From an uncultured Propionibacteriaceae bacterium (GTDB lineage Bacteria; Actinomycetota; Actinomycetes; Propionibacteriales; Propionibacteriaceae), in assembly GCA_945911015.1 (NCBI GenBank), contig CAMDZW010000010.1:24741-88740 (forward strand): a stretch of 64,000 bases of DNA, given 5' to 3'. The translations under genes were made by a program, and so were the position numbers. Under the pieces are notes generated by a model. It was not told where the DNA came from and made no database searches. It saw nothing but the letters and a program-made list of their open reading frames with translations. Positions 39,354 through 47,889 of this stretch are shown here, piece by piece; within the stretch, counting starts at the first letter, position 1; each line of letters starts with the position of its first letter.

Positions 39354-41855
39354 TCAGGCCGGGACGATGCTCACCAGCTTGGGTGCCCGCACGATCACCT
39401 TGCGCACCTCGCGCCCGTCCAACGAGCGGACCACGGCCGGATCGGCCAGGACCAGTGCCTCCAGATCGGCCTCGGAGATGTCGGGGCTCACCTCTAGACG
39501 CGCCCGGACCTTGCCCTTGATCTGGACCACACAGGTGACTGAGTCATTGACCAGCAGTGCCGGGTCGACGCTCGGCCAGGAAGCATTGGCTACTGACGGA
39601 GCATGGCCCAGCTTCTCCCACATCTCCTCGGTGACGTACGGGGCGAACAGGCTCAGCATGATCGTCACGGCCTCGGCAGCCTCCCGGACCGCCGGATCCC
39701 CCGCCTGCCCCGCGTCGACCACCCGCCGTGTCGCATTGACCAGCTCCATGATGCGAGCCACGGCCACATTGAACCGATGGCCGTCGAGCAGCTCGGTGAT
39801 CTGGGCGACCGTCTGGTGGGTGATCCGGCGCAGGGCCACATCACCGGTCGCTGGGTCGGCGCCGACCTCGCTGGTCACGTCACCGGCCAACCGCCAAGCC
39901 CGCTGCAGGAACTTCAGGGTCGCCCCCGGTGAGACGTCGGCCCAGTCGATGTCGTCCTCCGGCGGACCGGCAAAGACCACGGTGGTCCGGATGGCGTCAA
40001 CGCCGAACTCGTCGATCTGCTTGCCCAGGTCGACACCATTGCCCAGCGACTTGCTCATCGCCTTGCCCTGGTTGATGACCTGGCCCTGGTTCAGCAGTCG
40101 CTGCATCGGTTCGGTGAAGTCGACCAGGCCCATGTCGTACAAGACCTTGGTGAAGAACCGCATGTAGAGCAGGTGCAGGATGGCGTGCTCGACTCCGCCG
40201 ACATACTGTGCGACCGGCATCCAACGCCGTACAGCCTCGGGATCAAATGGTCCCTCGGTGTACTGCGGCGAGCAGTAGCGGAAGAAGTACCACGACGAGT
40301 CGACAAAGGTGTCCATCGTGTCGGTGTCGCGACGGGCCGCACCGCCACAGGACGGGCAGTCGACGTTCACCCAGTCGGTGGCCGCAGCCAACGGCGAGGT
40401 GCCCTTCGGGGCCAGATCAGCGCCACGCAGGTCCGGCAGCTCGACCGGCAGCTGTTCCTCCGGGACCGGAACCTCACCACAGCTGTCGCAGTGGATGATC
40501 GGGATCGGGCATCCCCAGAACCGCTGGCGGCTCAGCAGCCAGTCCCGCAGCCGGAACGTGGTCGTTGCCCGGCCCTGGCCCGCGGCCTCCAACCGTTCGA
40601 TGATCGTCGCCGAACCCGCAGCCTTGTCGCTCAGCCCGTCCAACGGACCAGAGTTCACATAGACCCCGTCGCCGGTGGTGGCGACTCCCGACTCGGCCGG
40701 ATCGGCCTCACCGGTGTCGACAACGACGCGGACGGGCAGGTCATGGGCCCGGGCGAAGTCGAGGTCGCGCTGGTCGTGGGCCGGCACCGCCATCAGGGCG
40801 CCGGTGCCGTAGTCGGCCAGCACATAGTCGGCCGCATAGACCGGGATCTTCTCCCCGTTCACCGGGTTGGTGGCGTGTACGCCCAGAAACACACCGGTCT
40901 TGGGACGTTCGGTCGACTGCCGCTCGATCTCGGTGGCCTTCTTGGTGGCCTCCAGGTAGGCCTCGAAGGCTTCACGCTGGGCCGGGGCGCAGATCTGGTC
41001 AGCCAGCTCCGCCTCAGGCGCGACCACGAAGAAGGTCGCCCCGTACAGGGTGTCGGGCCGGGTGGTGAACACTGTCACCGGTTCGTCACGACCGTCGATC
41101 GGGAAGTCGACATGAGCGCCGGTGGAGCGGCCGATCCAGTTGCGCTGCATGGCCAGCACCCGCGAGGGCCAGCCGTCTTCCAACTGGTCCATGTCGTCGA
41201 GCAGACGATCGGCATAGTCGGTGATCTTGAAGTACCACTGGTTCAGCTTGCGCTTGGTGACAGCACTGTGGCACCGCTCGCACTCGCCGTTGACGACCTG
41301 CTCATTGGCCAGCACGGTCTGGTCCTTGGGGCACCAGTTGACATAGGAGTCCTTGCGGTAGGCCAGGCCACGCTCACGGAACCGCAGGAACAACGATTGG
41401 GTCCAGCGGTAGTACTCGGTGTCGGAGGTGTGCAGCCGCCGCGACCAGTCCAGACTCAGCCCATACCGACGGAAGGAGTTCGCCTGGGTCTCGATGTTGG
41501 CATAGGTCCAGTCGGACGGATGCGAGTTGCGCTGGATCGCGGCATTCTCAGCCGGCAGACCGAAGGAGTCCCAGCCGATCGGATGCATCACGTCATGGCC
41601 CTGGAGCTTCCAGAACCGCGAGACCACATCGCCCATCACAAAGGCCTCTGCGTGCCCCATGTGCAGATCACCGGAGGGGTACGGGAACATGTCCAGGACA
41701 TAGCGGCGCGGCTTGGAACCGTCGTCGAGTGGGGTGAAGGTGCCGGTCTCGTCCCAGTACGCCTGCCAGCGTTCCTGGGCGGCGACCGCGTCATAGCTGT
41801 CGCCCCCGTCGATCGGCTGATTCGCCACTTCAGTCTCACTCACTGCGGAGTCCAT
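39354..41855 (-). CDS. leuS: Leucyl-tRNA synthetase
   Basis: Class Ia aminoacyl-tRNA synthetase of 833 residues that charges tRNA-Leu. The HIGH motif reads HMGH (residues 65-68) in [14 protein letters not shown]; the KMSKS motif reads AMSKS (near residue 600) in [13 protein letters not shown]. The CP1 editing domain includes [13 protein letters not shown] and the zinc ribbon [16 protein letters not shown] is present. ATG 41855 has GAGGGA immediately upstream; the spacing is tight, and GTG at codon 5 is an alternative start. An intrinsic terminator lies 33 bases before the start and a leucine-rich mini-ORF lies before that, so expression is probably set by attenuation. Confidence 0.96.
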   Translation of the reverse strand: MDSAVSETEVANQPIDGGDSYDAVAAQERWQAYWDETGTFTPLDDGSKPRRYVLDMFPYPSGDLHMGHAEAFVMGDVVSRFWKLQGHDVMHPIGWDSFGLPAENAAIQRNSHPSDWTYANIETQANSFRRYGLSLDWSRRLHTSDTEYYRWTQSLFLRFRERGLAYRKDSYVNWCPKDQTVLANEQVVNGECERCHSAVTKRKLNQWYFKITDYADRLLDDMDQLEDGWPSRVLAMQRNWIGRSTGAHVDFPIDGRDEPVTVFTTRPDTLYGATFFVVAPEAELADQICAPAQREAFEAYLEATKKATEIERQSTERPKTGVFLGVHATNPVNGEKIPVYAADYVLADYGTGALMAVPAHDQRDLDFARAHDLPVRVVVDTGEADPAESGVATTGDGVYVNSGPLDGLSDKAAGSATIIERLEAAGQGRATTTFRLRDWLLSRQRFWGCPIPIIHCDSCGEVPVPEEQLPVELPDLRGADLAPKGTSPLAAATDWVNVDCPSCGGAARRDTDTMDTFVDSSWYFFRYCSPQYTEGPFDPEAVRRWMPVAQYVGGVEHAILHLLYMRFFTKVLYDMGLVDFTEPMQRLLNQGQVINQGKAMSKSLGNGVDLGKQIDEFGVDAIRTTVVFAGPPEDDIDWADVSPGATLKFLQRAWRLAGDVTSEVGADPATGDVALRRITHQTVAQITELLDGHRFNVAVARIMELVNATRRVVDAGQAGDPAVREAAEAVTIMLSLFAPYVTEEMWEKLGHAPSVANASWPSVDPALLVNDSVTCVVQIKGKVRARLEVSPDISEADLEALVLADPAVVRSLDGREVRKVIVRAPKLVSIVPA

Positions 41856-41888
41856 TCCCTCGTCGTCGTGTTGTCTTCATCGGACATG

Positions 41889-41919
41889 AAAAAGCCCCTC
41901 ACCCGTGGGCATGAGGGGC
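41889..41919 (-). terminator. Intrinsic terminator in the leuS leader (attenuator)
   Basis: On the minus strand GCCCCTCA, a 10-base loop, TGAGGGGC, then TTTTT: a true intrinsic terminator with a U run, rare in this GC-rich window. It sits between the leucine mini-ORF and leuS rather than after a gene, so it most likely controls read-through into leuS. GGCCGC within the mini-ORF (41973-41978) is complementary to GCGGCC at 41917-41922, which would disrupt the terminator arm; this is one possible antiterminator. Confidence 0.85.
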
Positions 41920-41940
41920 CGCCGCGCTGCGGTCCAGCGA

Positions 41941-42003
41941 TCAGAACCTGCGGCCTGATCCAGACCTGCGGCGCGGCCATCCAAGAAGCAACTGGTGCTG
42001 CAC
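41941..42003 (-). CDS. Leader peptide of leuS with three consecutive leucine codons
   Basis: A 20-codon ORF, GTG to TGA, beginning MQHQLLLGWP. Codons 5-7 are TTG-CTT-CTT, which are uncommon leucine codons in this GC-rich sequence. A -10 hexamer TACACT (42010-42015, minus strand) ends 6 bases before the GTG, so the transcript would begin at the start codon. The stop lies 22 bases before the terminator stem. This is the arrangement of ribosome-mediated attenuation: with enough charged tRNA-Leu the ribosome finishes and the terminator forms; when it is scarce the ribosome stalls on the leucines and leuS is read. Sequence shows the parts; the mechanism is inferred. Confidence 0.75.
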   Translation of the reverse strand: MQHQLLLGWPRRRSGSGRRF

Positions 42004-42009
42004 CCGTGC

Positions 42010-42015
42010 AGTGTA
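42010..42015 (-). promoter_or_regulatory. -10 element of the leuS leader transcript
   Basis: TACACT on the minus strand, 6 bases before the leader-peptide GTG. A weak -35 candidate, TTACGG, lies 16 bases upstream (42032-42037). Confidence 0.6.
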
Positions 42016-42033
42016 GCGCACTGGAACACGACC

Positions 42034-42060
42034 GTAACGGAGGCCGCCGCCGAGCGTAAC
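42034..42060 (+). promoter_or_regulatory. Possible nitrogen-control site before amt
   Basis: GTAAC occurs at 42034 and 42056, 22 bases apart, the spacing of the a-half-sites in actinobacterial GlnR operators (GTnAC-N6-GAAAC repeats). The expected GAAAC b-sites are not at the right distance; the nearest is GAAAG at 42070. Weak evidence. Confidence 0.3.
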
Positions 42061-42121
42061 AGCGGTCGCGAAAGCTTCTCGGTGTGACCGGCCACCCCGG
42101 CCGGTGAGGGGAGAGAACTTC

Positions 42122-43375
42122 ATGGAACCAACACTCGACACCGGTGTCACGGCTTGGATGTTGGTGTCAGCATCCCTGGTGCTGCTGATGACCCCGGGAC
42201 TGGCGTTCTTCTACGGCGGCATGACCCGATCCACGTCGGTCCTGAACATGATGATGATGGTCCTCGCCGCGATGGGCGTCGTCGGCACCATCTACGTCCT
42301 GTGGGGCTGGTCGATGTCGTACGGCGCATCGATCGGCGGCATCGTCGGCAATCCGTTCGACCAGTTCGGACTGGGTGGGTCCTTCGATCCGATCACCTTC
42401 GTCGATGATGCTGAGACGCTCTACGTGCCGACCATCGTCGACGTGGGCTTCCAGGTCACTTTCGCCATGATCACCGTCGCCCTGATCGCGGGAGCGATCG
42501 CCGACCGGGCCAAGTTCGGCACCTGGCTCATCTTCGTCGCACTGTGGGTGACGCTGTCGTACTTCCCCATGGCCCACATGGTGTGGGGCGGCGGTGCACT
42601 CAGCGATGAGGGTTGGTTCGCCGGGATCGCAGCCCCAGTCGACTTCGCCGGGGGCACCGTCGTCCACATCAACGCCGGTGTCGCCGGCCTGGTTCTGGCG
42701 CTGGTGGTCGGTGTGCGCACGGGCTTCGGTACGGAGGTGTTCCGCCCGCACAACCTGCCGTTCGTGATGCTCGGTGCGGCCCTGCTGTGGTTCGGCTGGT
42801 TCGGCTTCAATGCCGGATCTGCCTACGGCGCCAACCAAATTGCTGGCCTGGCCTGGGTGAACACCACCACTGCGACCGCCGCCGCCATCCTCGGCTGGAT
42901 GATCGTGGACAAGGTCCGGCACGGCAAACCAACCGGTCTCGGCGTGGCGTCGGCGATCGTTGCCGGTCTGGTCGCAATCACCCCGGCTGCCGGTGCGCTC
43001 AGCCCGCTCGGCTCGATCATCTTGGGCGTGGTGGTCGGTGCGCTCTGTGCCCTCGCGGTCGGCCTGAAGCACAAGCTCGGTTTCGATGACTCACTCGACG
43101 TCGTCGGCGTCCACCTGGTCGGCGGCCTGGTCGGGACCATCGCGATCGGTTTCCTCGCCACCGATGGCGGACTGTTCCATGGCGGCGGCTTCCGGCTGCT
43201 GCTGGTCCAGGTGCTGATTGCACTGGTGGCGGTTGTCTTCTCCGGCATTGTCACCACCGTCATCGCCCTGCTGCTCAAGGTCACCCTCGGGTGGCGTGTC
43301 ACCGAAGAGAACGAAGCGTCCGGCATCGACCTGGCCGAACACGCTGAAACCGCGTACGAAGGGATCTCCCGATGA
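42122..43375 (+). CDS. amt: Ammonium transporter
   Basis: A 417-residue Amt/Rh-family channel with eleven predicted transmembrane helices. Family blocks include FYGGMTRSTSVLNMMMM, YFPMAHMVWGGGAL, GTVVHINAGVAGLVLAL with the pore histidine, and DVVGVHLVGGLVGT with the second pore histidine. ATG 42122 is preceded by GGGGAG at about 9 bases; GTG 42104 is an alternative. Its stop overlaps the P-II gene by four bases (ATGA), so the regulator is made together with the channel. It diverges from the leuS leader. Confidence 0.95.
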   Translation: MEPTLDTGVTAWMLVSASLVLLMTPGLAFFYGGMTRSTSVLNMMMMVLAAMGVVGTIYVLWGWSMSYGASIGGIVGNPFDQFGLGGSFDPITFVDDAETLYVPTIVDVGFQVTFAMITVALIAGAIADRAKFGTWLIFVALWVTLSYFPMAHMVWGGGALSDEGWFAGIAAPVDFAGGTVVHINAGVAGLVLALVVGVRTGFGTEVFRPHNLPFVMLGAALLWFGWFGFNAGSAYGANQIAGLAWVNTTTATAAAILGWMIVDKVRHGKPTGLGVASAIVAGLVAITPAAGALSPLGSIILGVVVGALCALAVGLKHKLGFDDSLDVVGVHLVGGLVGTIAIGFLATDGGLFHGGGFRLLLVQVLIALVAVVFSGIVTTVIALLLKVTLGWRVTEENEASGIDLAEHAETAYEGISR

Positions 43376-43710
43376 AACTCATCACCGCTGTCATCCAGCC
43401 ACACACGTTGGACGCCGTCGGCACTGCACTCAAAGCAGTCGAGGTGAGGGGCATGACCGTGTCCGAGGCTGACGGATTCGGCCGTCAGAAGGGTCACACC
43501 GAGATCTACCGTGGAGCCGAGTACACCGTGGATCTGGTGCCGAAGAAGAAGGTCGAAGTGCTCGCCGAGGACGCGGACGTCAGTGCCATCATCGAGGCGA
43601 TCATCGCTGCCACCCAGAGCGGCACGATCGGCGACGGCAAGATCTGGGTCACCACGGTCGACGAAGTGATCCGGGTCCGGACCGGCGCCACCGGATCCGA
43701 AGCCCTCTAG
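43372..43710 (+). CDS. glnK: P-II nitrogen regulatory protein
   Basis: A 112-residue P-II trimer subunit that senses ATP, ADP and 2-oxoglutarate and blocks Amt when nitrogen is plentiful. The T-loop GRQKGHTEIYRGAEYTVDLVPK keeps Tyr51, the residue adenylylated by GlnD in actinobacteria, and the C-terminal signature GDGKIWVTTVDEVIRVRTG is present. The start overlaps the amt stop. In most actinobacteria glnD follows as third gene; here the next gene is a sugar kinase on the other strand, so the modifying enzyme must be elsewhere or absent. The 95 bases after the stop hold no clear terminator. Confidence 0.95.
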   Translation: MKLITAVIQPHTLDAVGTALKAVEVRGMTVSEADGFGRQKGHTEIYRGAEYTVDLVPKKKVEVLAEDADVSAIIEAIIAATQSGTIGDGKIWVTTVDEVIRVRTGATGSEAL

Positions 43711-43805
43711 CTCGATGCCCCGCAGTCCTTGCTGGGCGGCCGCACCGCTGCCTCGGCCTGGCTCGCACCTGGTTCGGAGCCGGACATCGCGAGACGTGCT
43801 GAGGC

Positions 43806-44765
43806 TCAGTCCAGCACTGCCGCCATCTCAGCCGCCGTCGGCGGTTGGGCCCCGCGCCGACCGACCACCAATGAGGCAGCCACCACACCGCGGCGCAGAG
43901 CCCCAGCAAGGTCCTCGGGCCATGTGGTCGACCAGTCCAGGAAACCGGCCATGAAGGTGTCGCCGGCAGCAACGGTGTCGACCACCGGGACTGCACGGCC
44001 CGGCACCTCCTCGACTCCGGCCGCGGTCAGCGCCCGCGCACCATCGGGGCCGAGCGTGGTCACCACGCACCCGACGCCACGGCGGACCAGTTCTTCGGCA
44101 TAGGCGTGGTGACCCGACAGCCCCAGGCCCTCGGCCAGGAAGTCCATGTCCTCGTCGCTGCCCTTGACCACTCCCCTCCGCTCGGCCATCAGAGCCATCC
44201 ATGGCTCGATCGCTCGGGCATAGGCACCCGGATTGGGCTCGACGATGGTGCGGACGTTGAGATCGACGGAGATCTTCTGCGGGGACTGGGCCAACACCCA
44301 TCGATGCAACTCCTCAGCTCCGGGCTGGACCACCAGCGCCAAGGACGCCACGTGCAGCCATTCGTACGGTCCCAGCGACGGCATCCGATCAGCCCGCAGG
44401 TCAAAGGTCGCCGTGTCTCGGGAGTGGAAGTGGTACGACGCCCGGCCACCCTCATCGAGCGACACCACGGCCACGGCGGTTGGGCCGTCCCCGTCCGGTG
44501 TCCGGTCCAGGCCGACCCCATTCGCCATCAGATGATCAGTCATCTGACGGGCGAAGGCATCGCCTCCCAGCGGCCCGGCGAAGTCAACCTCCCGCCCCAG
44601 CCGAGCCAGCGCGACCGCAGTGTTCAACGGGCCGCCGGCCGTCTGTGCCTGCCAGGTGGTGGCGAAGCTCGAGTCGGATGCATCCGGTTGGGACACCAGG
44701 TCGATCAGTGCCTCACCCACCACCAGAAACCGGGTGGCTCCGGTGACCTCATCTCGCTCGTCCAT
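43806..44765 (-). CDS. PfkB-family carbohydrate kinase
   Basis: A 319-residue ribokinase-fold sugar kinase. GGPLNTAVALARLG (residues 44-57) is the first PfkB signature, and DTVAAGDTFMAGF holds the catalytic aspartate and anion hole. The overall pattern (LVVGEALIDLV, then RASYHFHSRDTATFDL) is closest to fructokinase-type members. It phosphorylates a sugar with ATP in the cytoplasm; the substrate is not certain. It is preceded by a DUF4192 gene 9 bases upstream on the same strand. Confidence 0.88.
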   Translation of the reverse strand: MDERDEVTGATRFLVVGEALIDLVSQPDASDSSFATTWQAQTAGGPLNTAVALARLGREVDFAGPLGGDAFARQMTDHLMANGVGLDRTPDGDGPTAVAVVSLDEGGRASYHFHSRDTATFDLRADRMPSLGPYEWLHVASLALVVQPGAEELHRWVLAQSPQKISVDLNVRTIVEPNPGAYARAIEPWMALMAERRGVVKGSDEDMDFLAEGLGLSGHHAYAEELVRRGVGCVVTTLGPDGARALTAAGVEEVPGRAVPVVDTVAAGDTFMAGFLDWSTTWPEDLAGALRRGVVAASLVVGRRGAQPPTAAEMAAVLD

Positions 44766-44774
44766 GCGCTGACC

Positions 44775-45731
44775 CTATGCCGCCTGCGCAGCCTCCATCA
44801 GCTGTGGCCGGAGCTCGACCCAATTGTCGGGATGCAGGGCTTGGTCAAGAATCTCGGCCAACAGCCCGGCGAACCCATACCCCTCGAACTCGTCCTGGGC
44901 CCGGTCCACACAACACCACGCCAGCGCTCCGTTCCCGCTCAACCACGCAGCCATCCCGGCCAACACCGCAGGGCCGGCCGCCAGCGACTCCTTCATCGCT
45001 CGAGCGACGGTGAGCCAGACCGTCAGGTGGTCCTGCGCATTCGTCCGATCCATCATCAACCAGGCACTGTCGCGAGCCTCGATGTCGAGGGCCAGCAGGG
45101 CGAGCAGGGCGATGTCGCGCGGCAACATCGGACCCCGGATGGCGGCCTGGACAGTACGGCGCATCAACAGCCGCAGGTCCTGGCTCTCGTCGAAGTGGTC
45201 CAGGCAGCGCGCCCCCTCCATCGCGTCGTGGTGCTGGTCCTGGTCGAAGTCGACCATGGCCAGCAGGTCATCGCGGCGATGAACCGGCGCCAGGCCCGCT
45301 GCCACGGCCGATGCGGCCGCGATCGTCGCCGACGGCTCGTAGTCCTGCGGCGGGGTCATCTCCTCCCCCTCGAGGACCCGGTACTGGCTGCCGTCACTGT
45401 GCAGGGCCAAGACCACCGGCAGCCCCGCCCCAACCAGCTCGAGCAGCGCGCGTCGAGCGAGTTCACCGTCTTCGCTGAAGACTGCCACGATGATCTGGTC
45501 GACCTGGTCACGCTCTGCCTGCTCGGCAACCCGGTGGCCGAAACCGTCGGCGGCTGCCTCCACCACCTCCACCGACGGCAGGTCGACCCGAGCAGTCAAC
45601 TTCAGCTGCGAGCCACTGAGCAGGATCGCGCAGATGGATTCCTCCGGCTGGAAGCCGAGCAGGTACGGCACCAGCGCGAGCAGGTCCGCCGGGCCAGTCG
45701 CCCGGATCGTCGGAACGGACGCAGATGTCAT
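44775..45731 (-). CDS. DUF4192 family protein
   Basis: A 318-residue actinobacterial protein of the DUF4192 family, function unknown. The family's opening block is clear: RATGPADLLALVPYLLGFQPEESICAI is the usual start after a short N-terminus, followed by ARVDLPSVE. ATG 45731 with GGAGG 8 bases upstream is preferred over the ATG at 45776. It precedes the PfkB kinase by 9 bases and is probably co-transcribed with it. Confidence 0.88.
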   Translation of the reverse strand: MTSASVPTIRATGPADLLALVPYLLGFQPEESICAILLSGSQLKLTARVDLPSVEVVEAAADGFGHRVAEQAERDQVDQIIVAVFSEDGELARRALLELVGAGLPVVLALHSDGSQYRVLEGEEMTPPQDYEPSATIAAASAVAAGLAPVHRRDDLLAMVDFDQDQHHDAMEGARCLDHFDESQDLRLLMRRTVQAAIRGPMLPRDIALLALLALDIEARDSAWLMMDRTNAQDHLTVWLTVARAMKESLAAGPAVLAGMAAWLSGNGALAWCCVDRAQDEFEGYGFAGLLAEILDQALHPDNWVELRPQLMEAAQAA

Positions 45732-45866
45732 GGTGGGCTCCTCCCATCGAGACCACCGGGGTCGATGGTCATTCACTCAACACAATGGGCAGTTCCGCTG
45801 AGGAGGTGCCATTAAATCCGTCGTCCTGTGGACAACTCCTCGGCCCGGGTGCTCCCTGTGGACAGG

Positions 45867-45872
45867 TACCGT
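45867..45872 (+). promoter_or_regulatory. -10 element of the proline-rich membrane protein gene (leaderless)
   Basis: TACCGT ends 7 bases before GTG 45880. Confidence 0.55.
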
Positions 45873-45879
45873 TGGTGCG

Positions 45880-46788
45880 GTGAGCAATCCGTGGACGACC
45901 CCGCCGACCCCCGGCCCTGCCTCAGGTCAGGGTCGACCCGCTGGTCCGCCGTACGACCAGCCCGCACCCGACCAGCCCGGCCCGTACGGCCAGCAGCCGC
46001 ACCAGGCCCCGTCGGGACCTCCCCCGTACGGCACCTGGAGTCAGGGTCTTCAGCAGCCCGCCTCCGGCCAGGGAGCACCCCCTCAAGGACCGGGGTCGTA
46101 CGGACAGACCCCCTATGGCGGCCCCCGCCCGACCATGCCGGCCGCAGGAGGGCCGTCCCAGCCCCGTCGTCCGGGCCGTGGACATCCTGGCCGTGGACAT
46201 CTCGGTAGCGGCCAACGCGACCCCGGGCCTGACCCGACCCGCCCGATCGGCACTGGCCGTGATGCGCAGGTCCCGACCGCCCCGGTGGGACCGCCGCCGT
46301 CGTCGAAGGTCCCGGTGCTGGTGGTCACTGCCGTGATCGTGCTCGCCCTGATGGTCCTGGCCATCGGCGGCGTCGCTGCCTGGCGGGCCGACCAGGCCCA
46401 GAAGACCCCGTCGACCCCCCAACCCACGCCCGCCGGCACCATGCTGCCGCCCAATGTGCGTCCCTTTGTCTCTGAGACCTGCGACGACGGGCTCTTCGAG
46501 GTGCTCAACCACGAGCGGGTGGGCAGCGATCTCTACCTCGAGATCCGGATCACCTGTGTCGATGGCAGCTACCGTGTGATGGACGATGCCATCGCCATCT
46601 TCGACAAGGAGTCGATCAGCTATCGCAACCAGGTCCCCCATGACAGGCCGGCGCTGGGCAACAACACCATCCGCAACGGCGAGACAGCTCAGGGCTGGGC
46701 CGTGTTCACTGACGTACCCTCCGGTGAGGTGACGGTGCTGCTCCTCGGGTACCGTCGCACCATCACCGCCGTACCGCTGGACACCTGA
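45880..46788 (+). CDS. Proline-rich single-pass membrane protein
   Basis: A 302-residue protein of unknown function. Residues 1-145 are low-complexity, rich in Pro, Gly and Gln (PYGQQPHQAPSGPPPYGTW), typical of cytoplasmic tails in actinobacterial membrane proteins. One transmembrane helix follows (VPVLVVTAVIVLALMVLAIGG), then about 130 residues facing outside with VRPFVSETCDDGLFEVLNHE and two cysteines that could form a disulphide. The outer domain looks like a small beta sandwich. GTG start with a -10 at 7 bases. The next gene begins 42 bases downstream on the same strand. Confidence 0.75.
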   Translation: MSNPWTTPPTPGPASGQGRPAGPPYDQPAPDQPGPYGQQPHQAPSGPPPYGTWSQGLQQPASGQGAPPQGPGSYGQTPYGGPRPTMPAAGGPSQPRRPGRGHPGRGHLGSGQRDPGPDPTRPIGTGRDAQVPTAPVGPPPSSKVPVLVVTAVIVLALMVLAIGGVAAWRADQAQKTPSTPQPTPAGTMLPPNVRPFVSETCDDGLFEVLNHERVGSDLYLEIRITCVDGSYRVMDDAIAIFDKESISYRNQVPHDRPALGNNTIRNGETAQGWAVFTDVPSGEVTVLLLGYRRTITAVPLDT

Positions 46789-46830
46789 GACCTGAGTCCG
46801 GGCGAACACTCCTCGAAAGGGACGACATCG

Positions 46831-47889
46831 ATGACCGAATCCGGGCTGCCGGACGCCCAGGTGTGGGCAGACATGTTGGCCGGGACCCGCACGCTGACCG
46901 GCGGTTCCCTGTCGTTGACCTATCTGCCGGGTCGGGGTGGTTCGATCGTCGGGCTGCACCGCACCACCGACGACACCCCGATCCTGTGGCAGTCCCCGTG
47001 GGGGATCGTCCCGATCGGCGCGACCCGGCCACCGGCGACTGCATCGGTCACCGCCCAGGAGATGTGGGCCGGCGGATGGCGCACCCTCTACCCGTCGACG
47101 GGTCGGGCCATCACCTTGTACGGCGCCGACATGGGCTACGACGGCGAGGCCTATCTGGCCCCGTACCGGATCGAGGAGGAATCGGAGTCCTCGGTGCGCC
47201 TTCGCACTCGGCTGGTCCGCACCCCGGTCGAGATCGTGCGCACCATCAGCCTGCTCGAACCGTCAGCCGACGACACTGAGGCCGAAGCCGGTGCAGCCAC
47301 CCGGGTCCGGGTGGAGGAGACCATCCGCAATGTGGGCAAGCAGGCCGTTGAAATGATGTGGGCCAACGAGATCGTGCTCGGTGAGCCTCTGATCGGCCCC
47401 GGCACCACGCTCGACACCGGCGCATCGGTGGTCCGCCCCGAACCCGACGTCACCCACTCGGTCAGCTATGACGACCTGATGCCGTGGCCACGGTCCCAGG
47501 GCAATGGCGCGATGATCAACCTGCGCCGGATCCCGGACGCCGATGCCGGCACCACGTGGCAGTCCTATCTCAGTGACTTCACCGAACACCAGGCAGAGAT
47601 CACCAACGCCGAAGCCGGATTGAAGGTTCGGCTCACCTGGGACGGCGAGATGATGCCGTACCTGTGGTACCAGATGGAAGCCGGTGGCAAGCACGACTTC
47701 CCCCACTACTCCGGGTCCTACTACCTCGGTCTGAGCCCGGCGACGGCATGGCCCCGGCAAGGTCTCAACGATGCCCGCCGAGTCTCCTCGACAGCCCAGT
47801 GGCTGGGGGTCGGCGAGGAACGCTCGACCTGGATCGAGCTCGAGATCAGTGATCCCCGGACCCCTGACGATCGGGCCGATCAGGCCTGA
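46831..47889 (+). CDS. DUF4432/aldose-epimerase-like protein
   Basis: A 352-residue protein with the galactose-mutarotase-like beta-sandwich pattern of the DUF4432 group: GGSIVGLHR near the N-terminus, EMWAGGWRTLYPSTG, GYDGEAYLAPYRI, and late MMPYLWYQMEAGG and ARRVSSTAQWLGVG. Such proteins bind or epimerise sugars; the catalytic histidine pair of true mutarotases is not obvious. AAAGGG lies 9 bases before the ATG. The 3' end overlaps the convergent glycosyltransferase by ten bases. The function remains inferred. Confidence 0.72.
   Translation: MTESGLPDAQVWADMLAGTRTLTGGSLSLTYLPGRGGSIVGLHRTTDDTPILWQSPWGIVPIGATRPPATASVTAQEMWAGGWRTLYPSTGRAITLYGADMGYDGEAYLAPYRIEEESESSVRLRTRLVRTPVEIVRTISLLEPSADDTEAEAGAATRVRVEETIRNVGKQAVEMMWANEIVLGEPLIGPGTTLDTGASVVRPEPDVTHSVSYDDLMPWPRSQGNGAMINLRRIPDADAGTTWQSYLSDFTEHQAEITNAEAGLKVRLTWDGEMMPYLWYQMEAGGKHDFPHYSGSYYLGLSPATAWPRQGLNDARRVSSTAQWLGVGEERSTWIELEISDPRTPDDRADQA

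Noticed and set aside
41856..42000. A T-box riboswitch for leuS, suggested by TGGACCGC before the terminator.
   Set aside because: The core lacks the conserved spacing and base of the T-box (TGGNACCGCG), no Stem I or specifier loop could be drawn in the 150 bases available, and the leucine mini-ORF explains the region better.
40173..42059. A 628-codon open frame on the plus strand opposite leuS.
   Set aside because: It is the antisense shadow of leuS; its composition follows from the third-position G/C of the real gene, and it runs across the leader terminator.
43711..43805. A terminator after glnK.
   Set aside because: Only imperfect short pairings could be found, so none is reported.
33788..45865. 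DnaA boxes: TTGTCCACA at 33818-33826, its complement at 45828-45836, and near-matches at 33788 and 45857.
   Set aside because: They are few, 12 kb apart, not clustered with AT-rich DNA or dnaA/dnaN, and such 9-mers recur by chance in GC-rich DNA.
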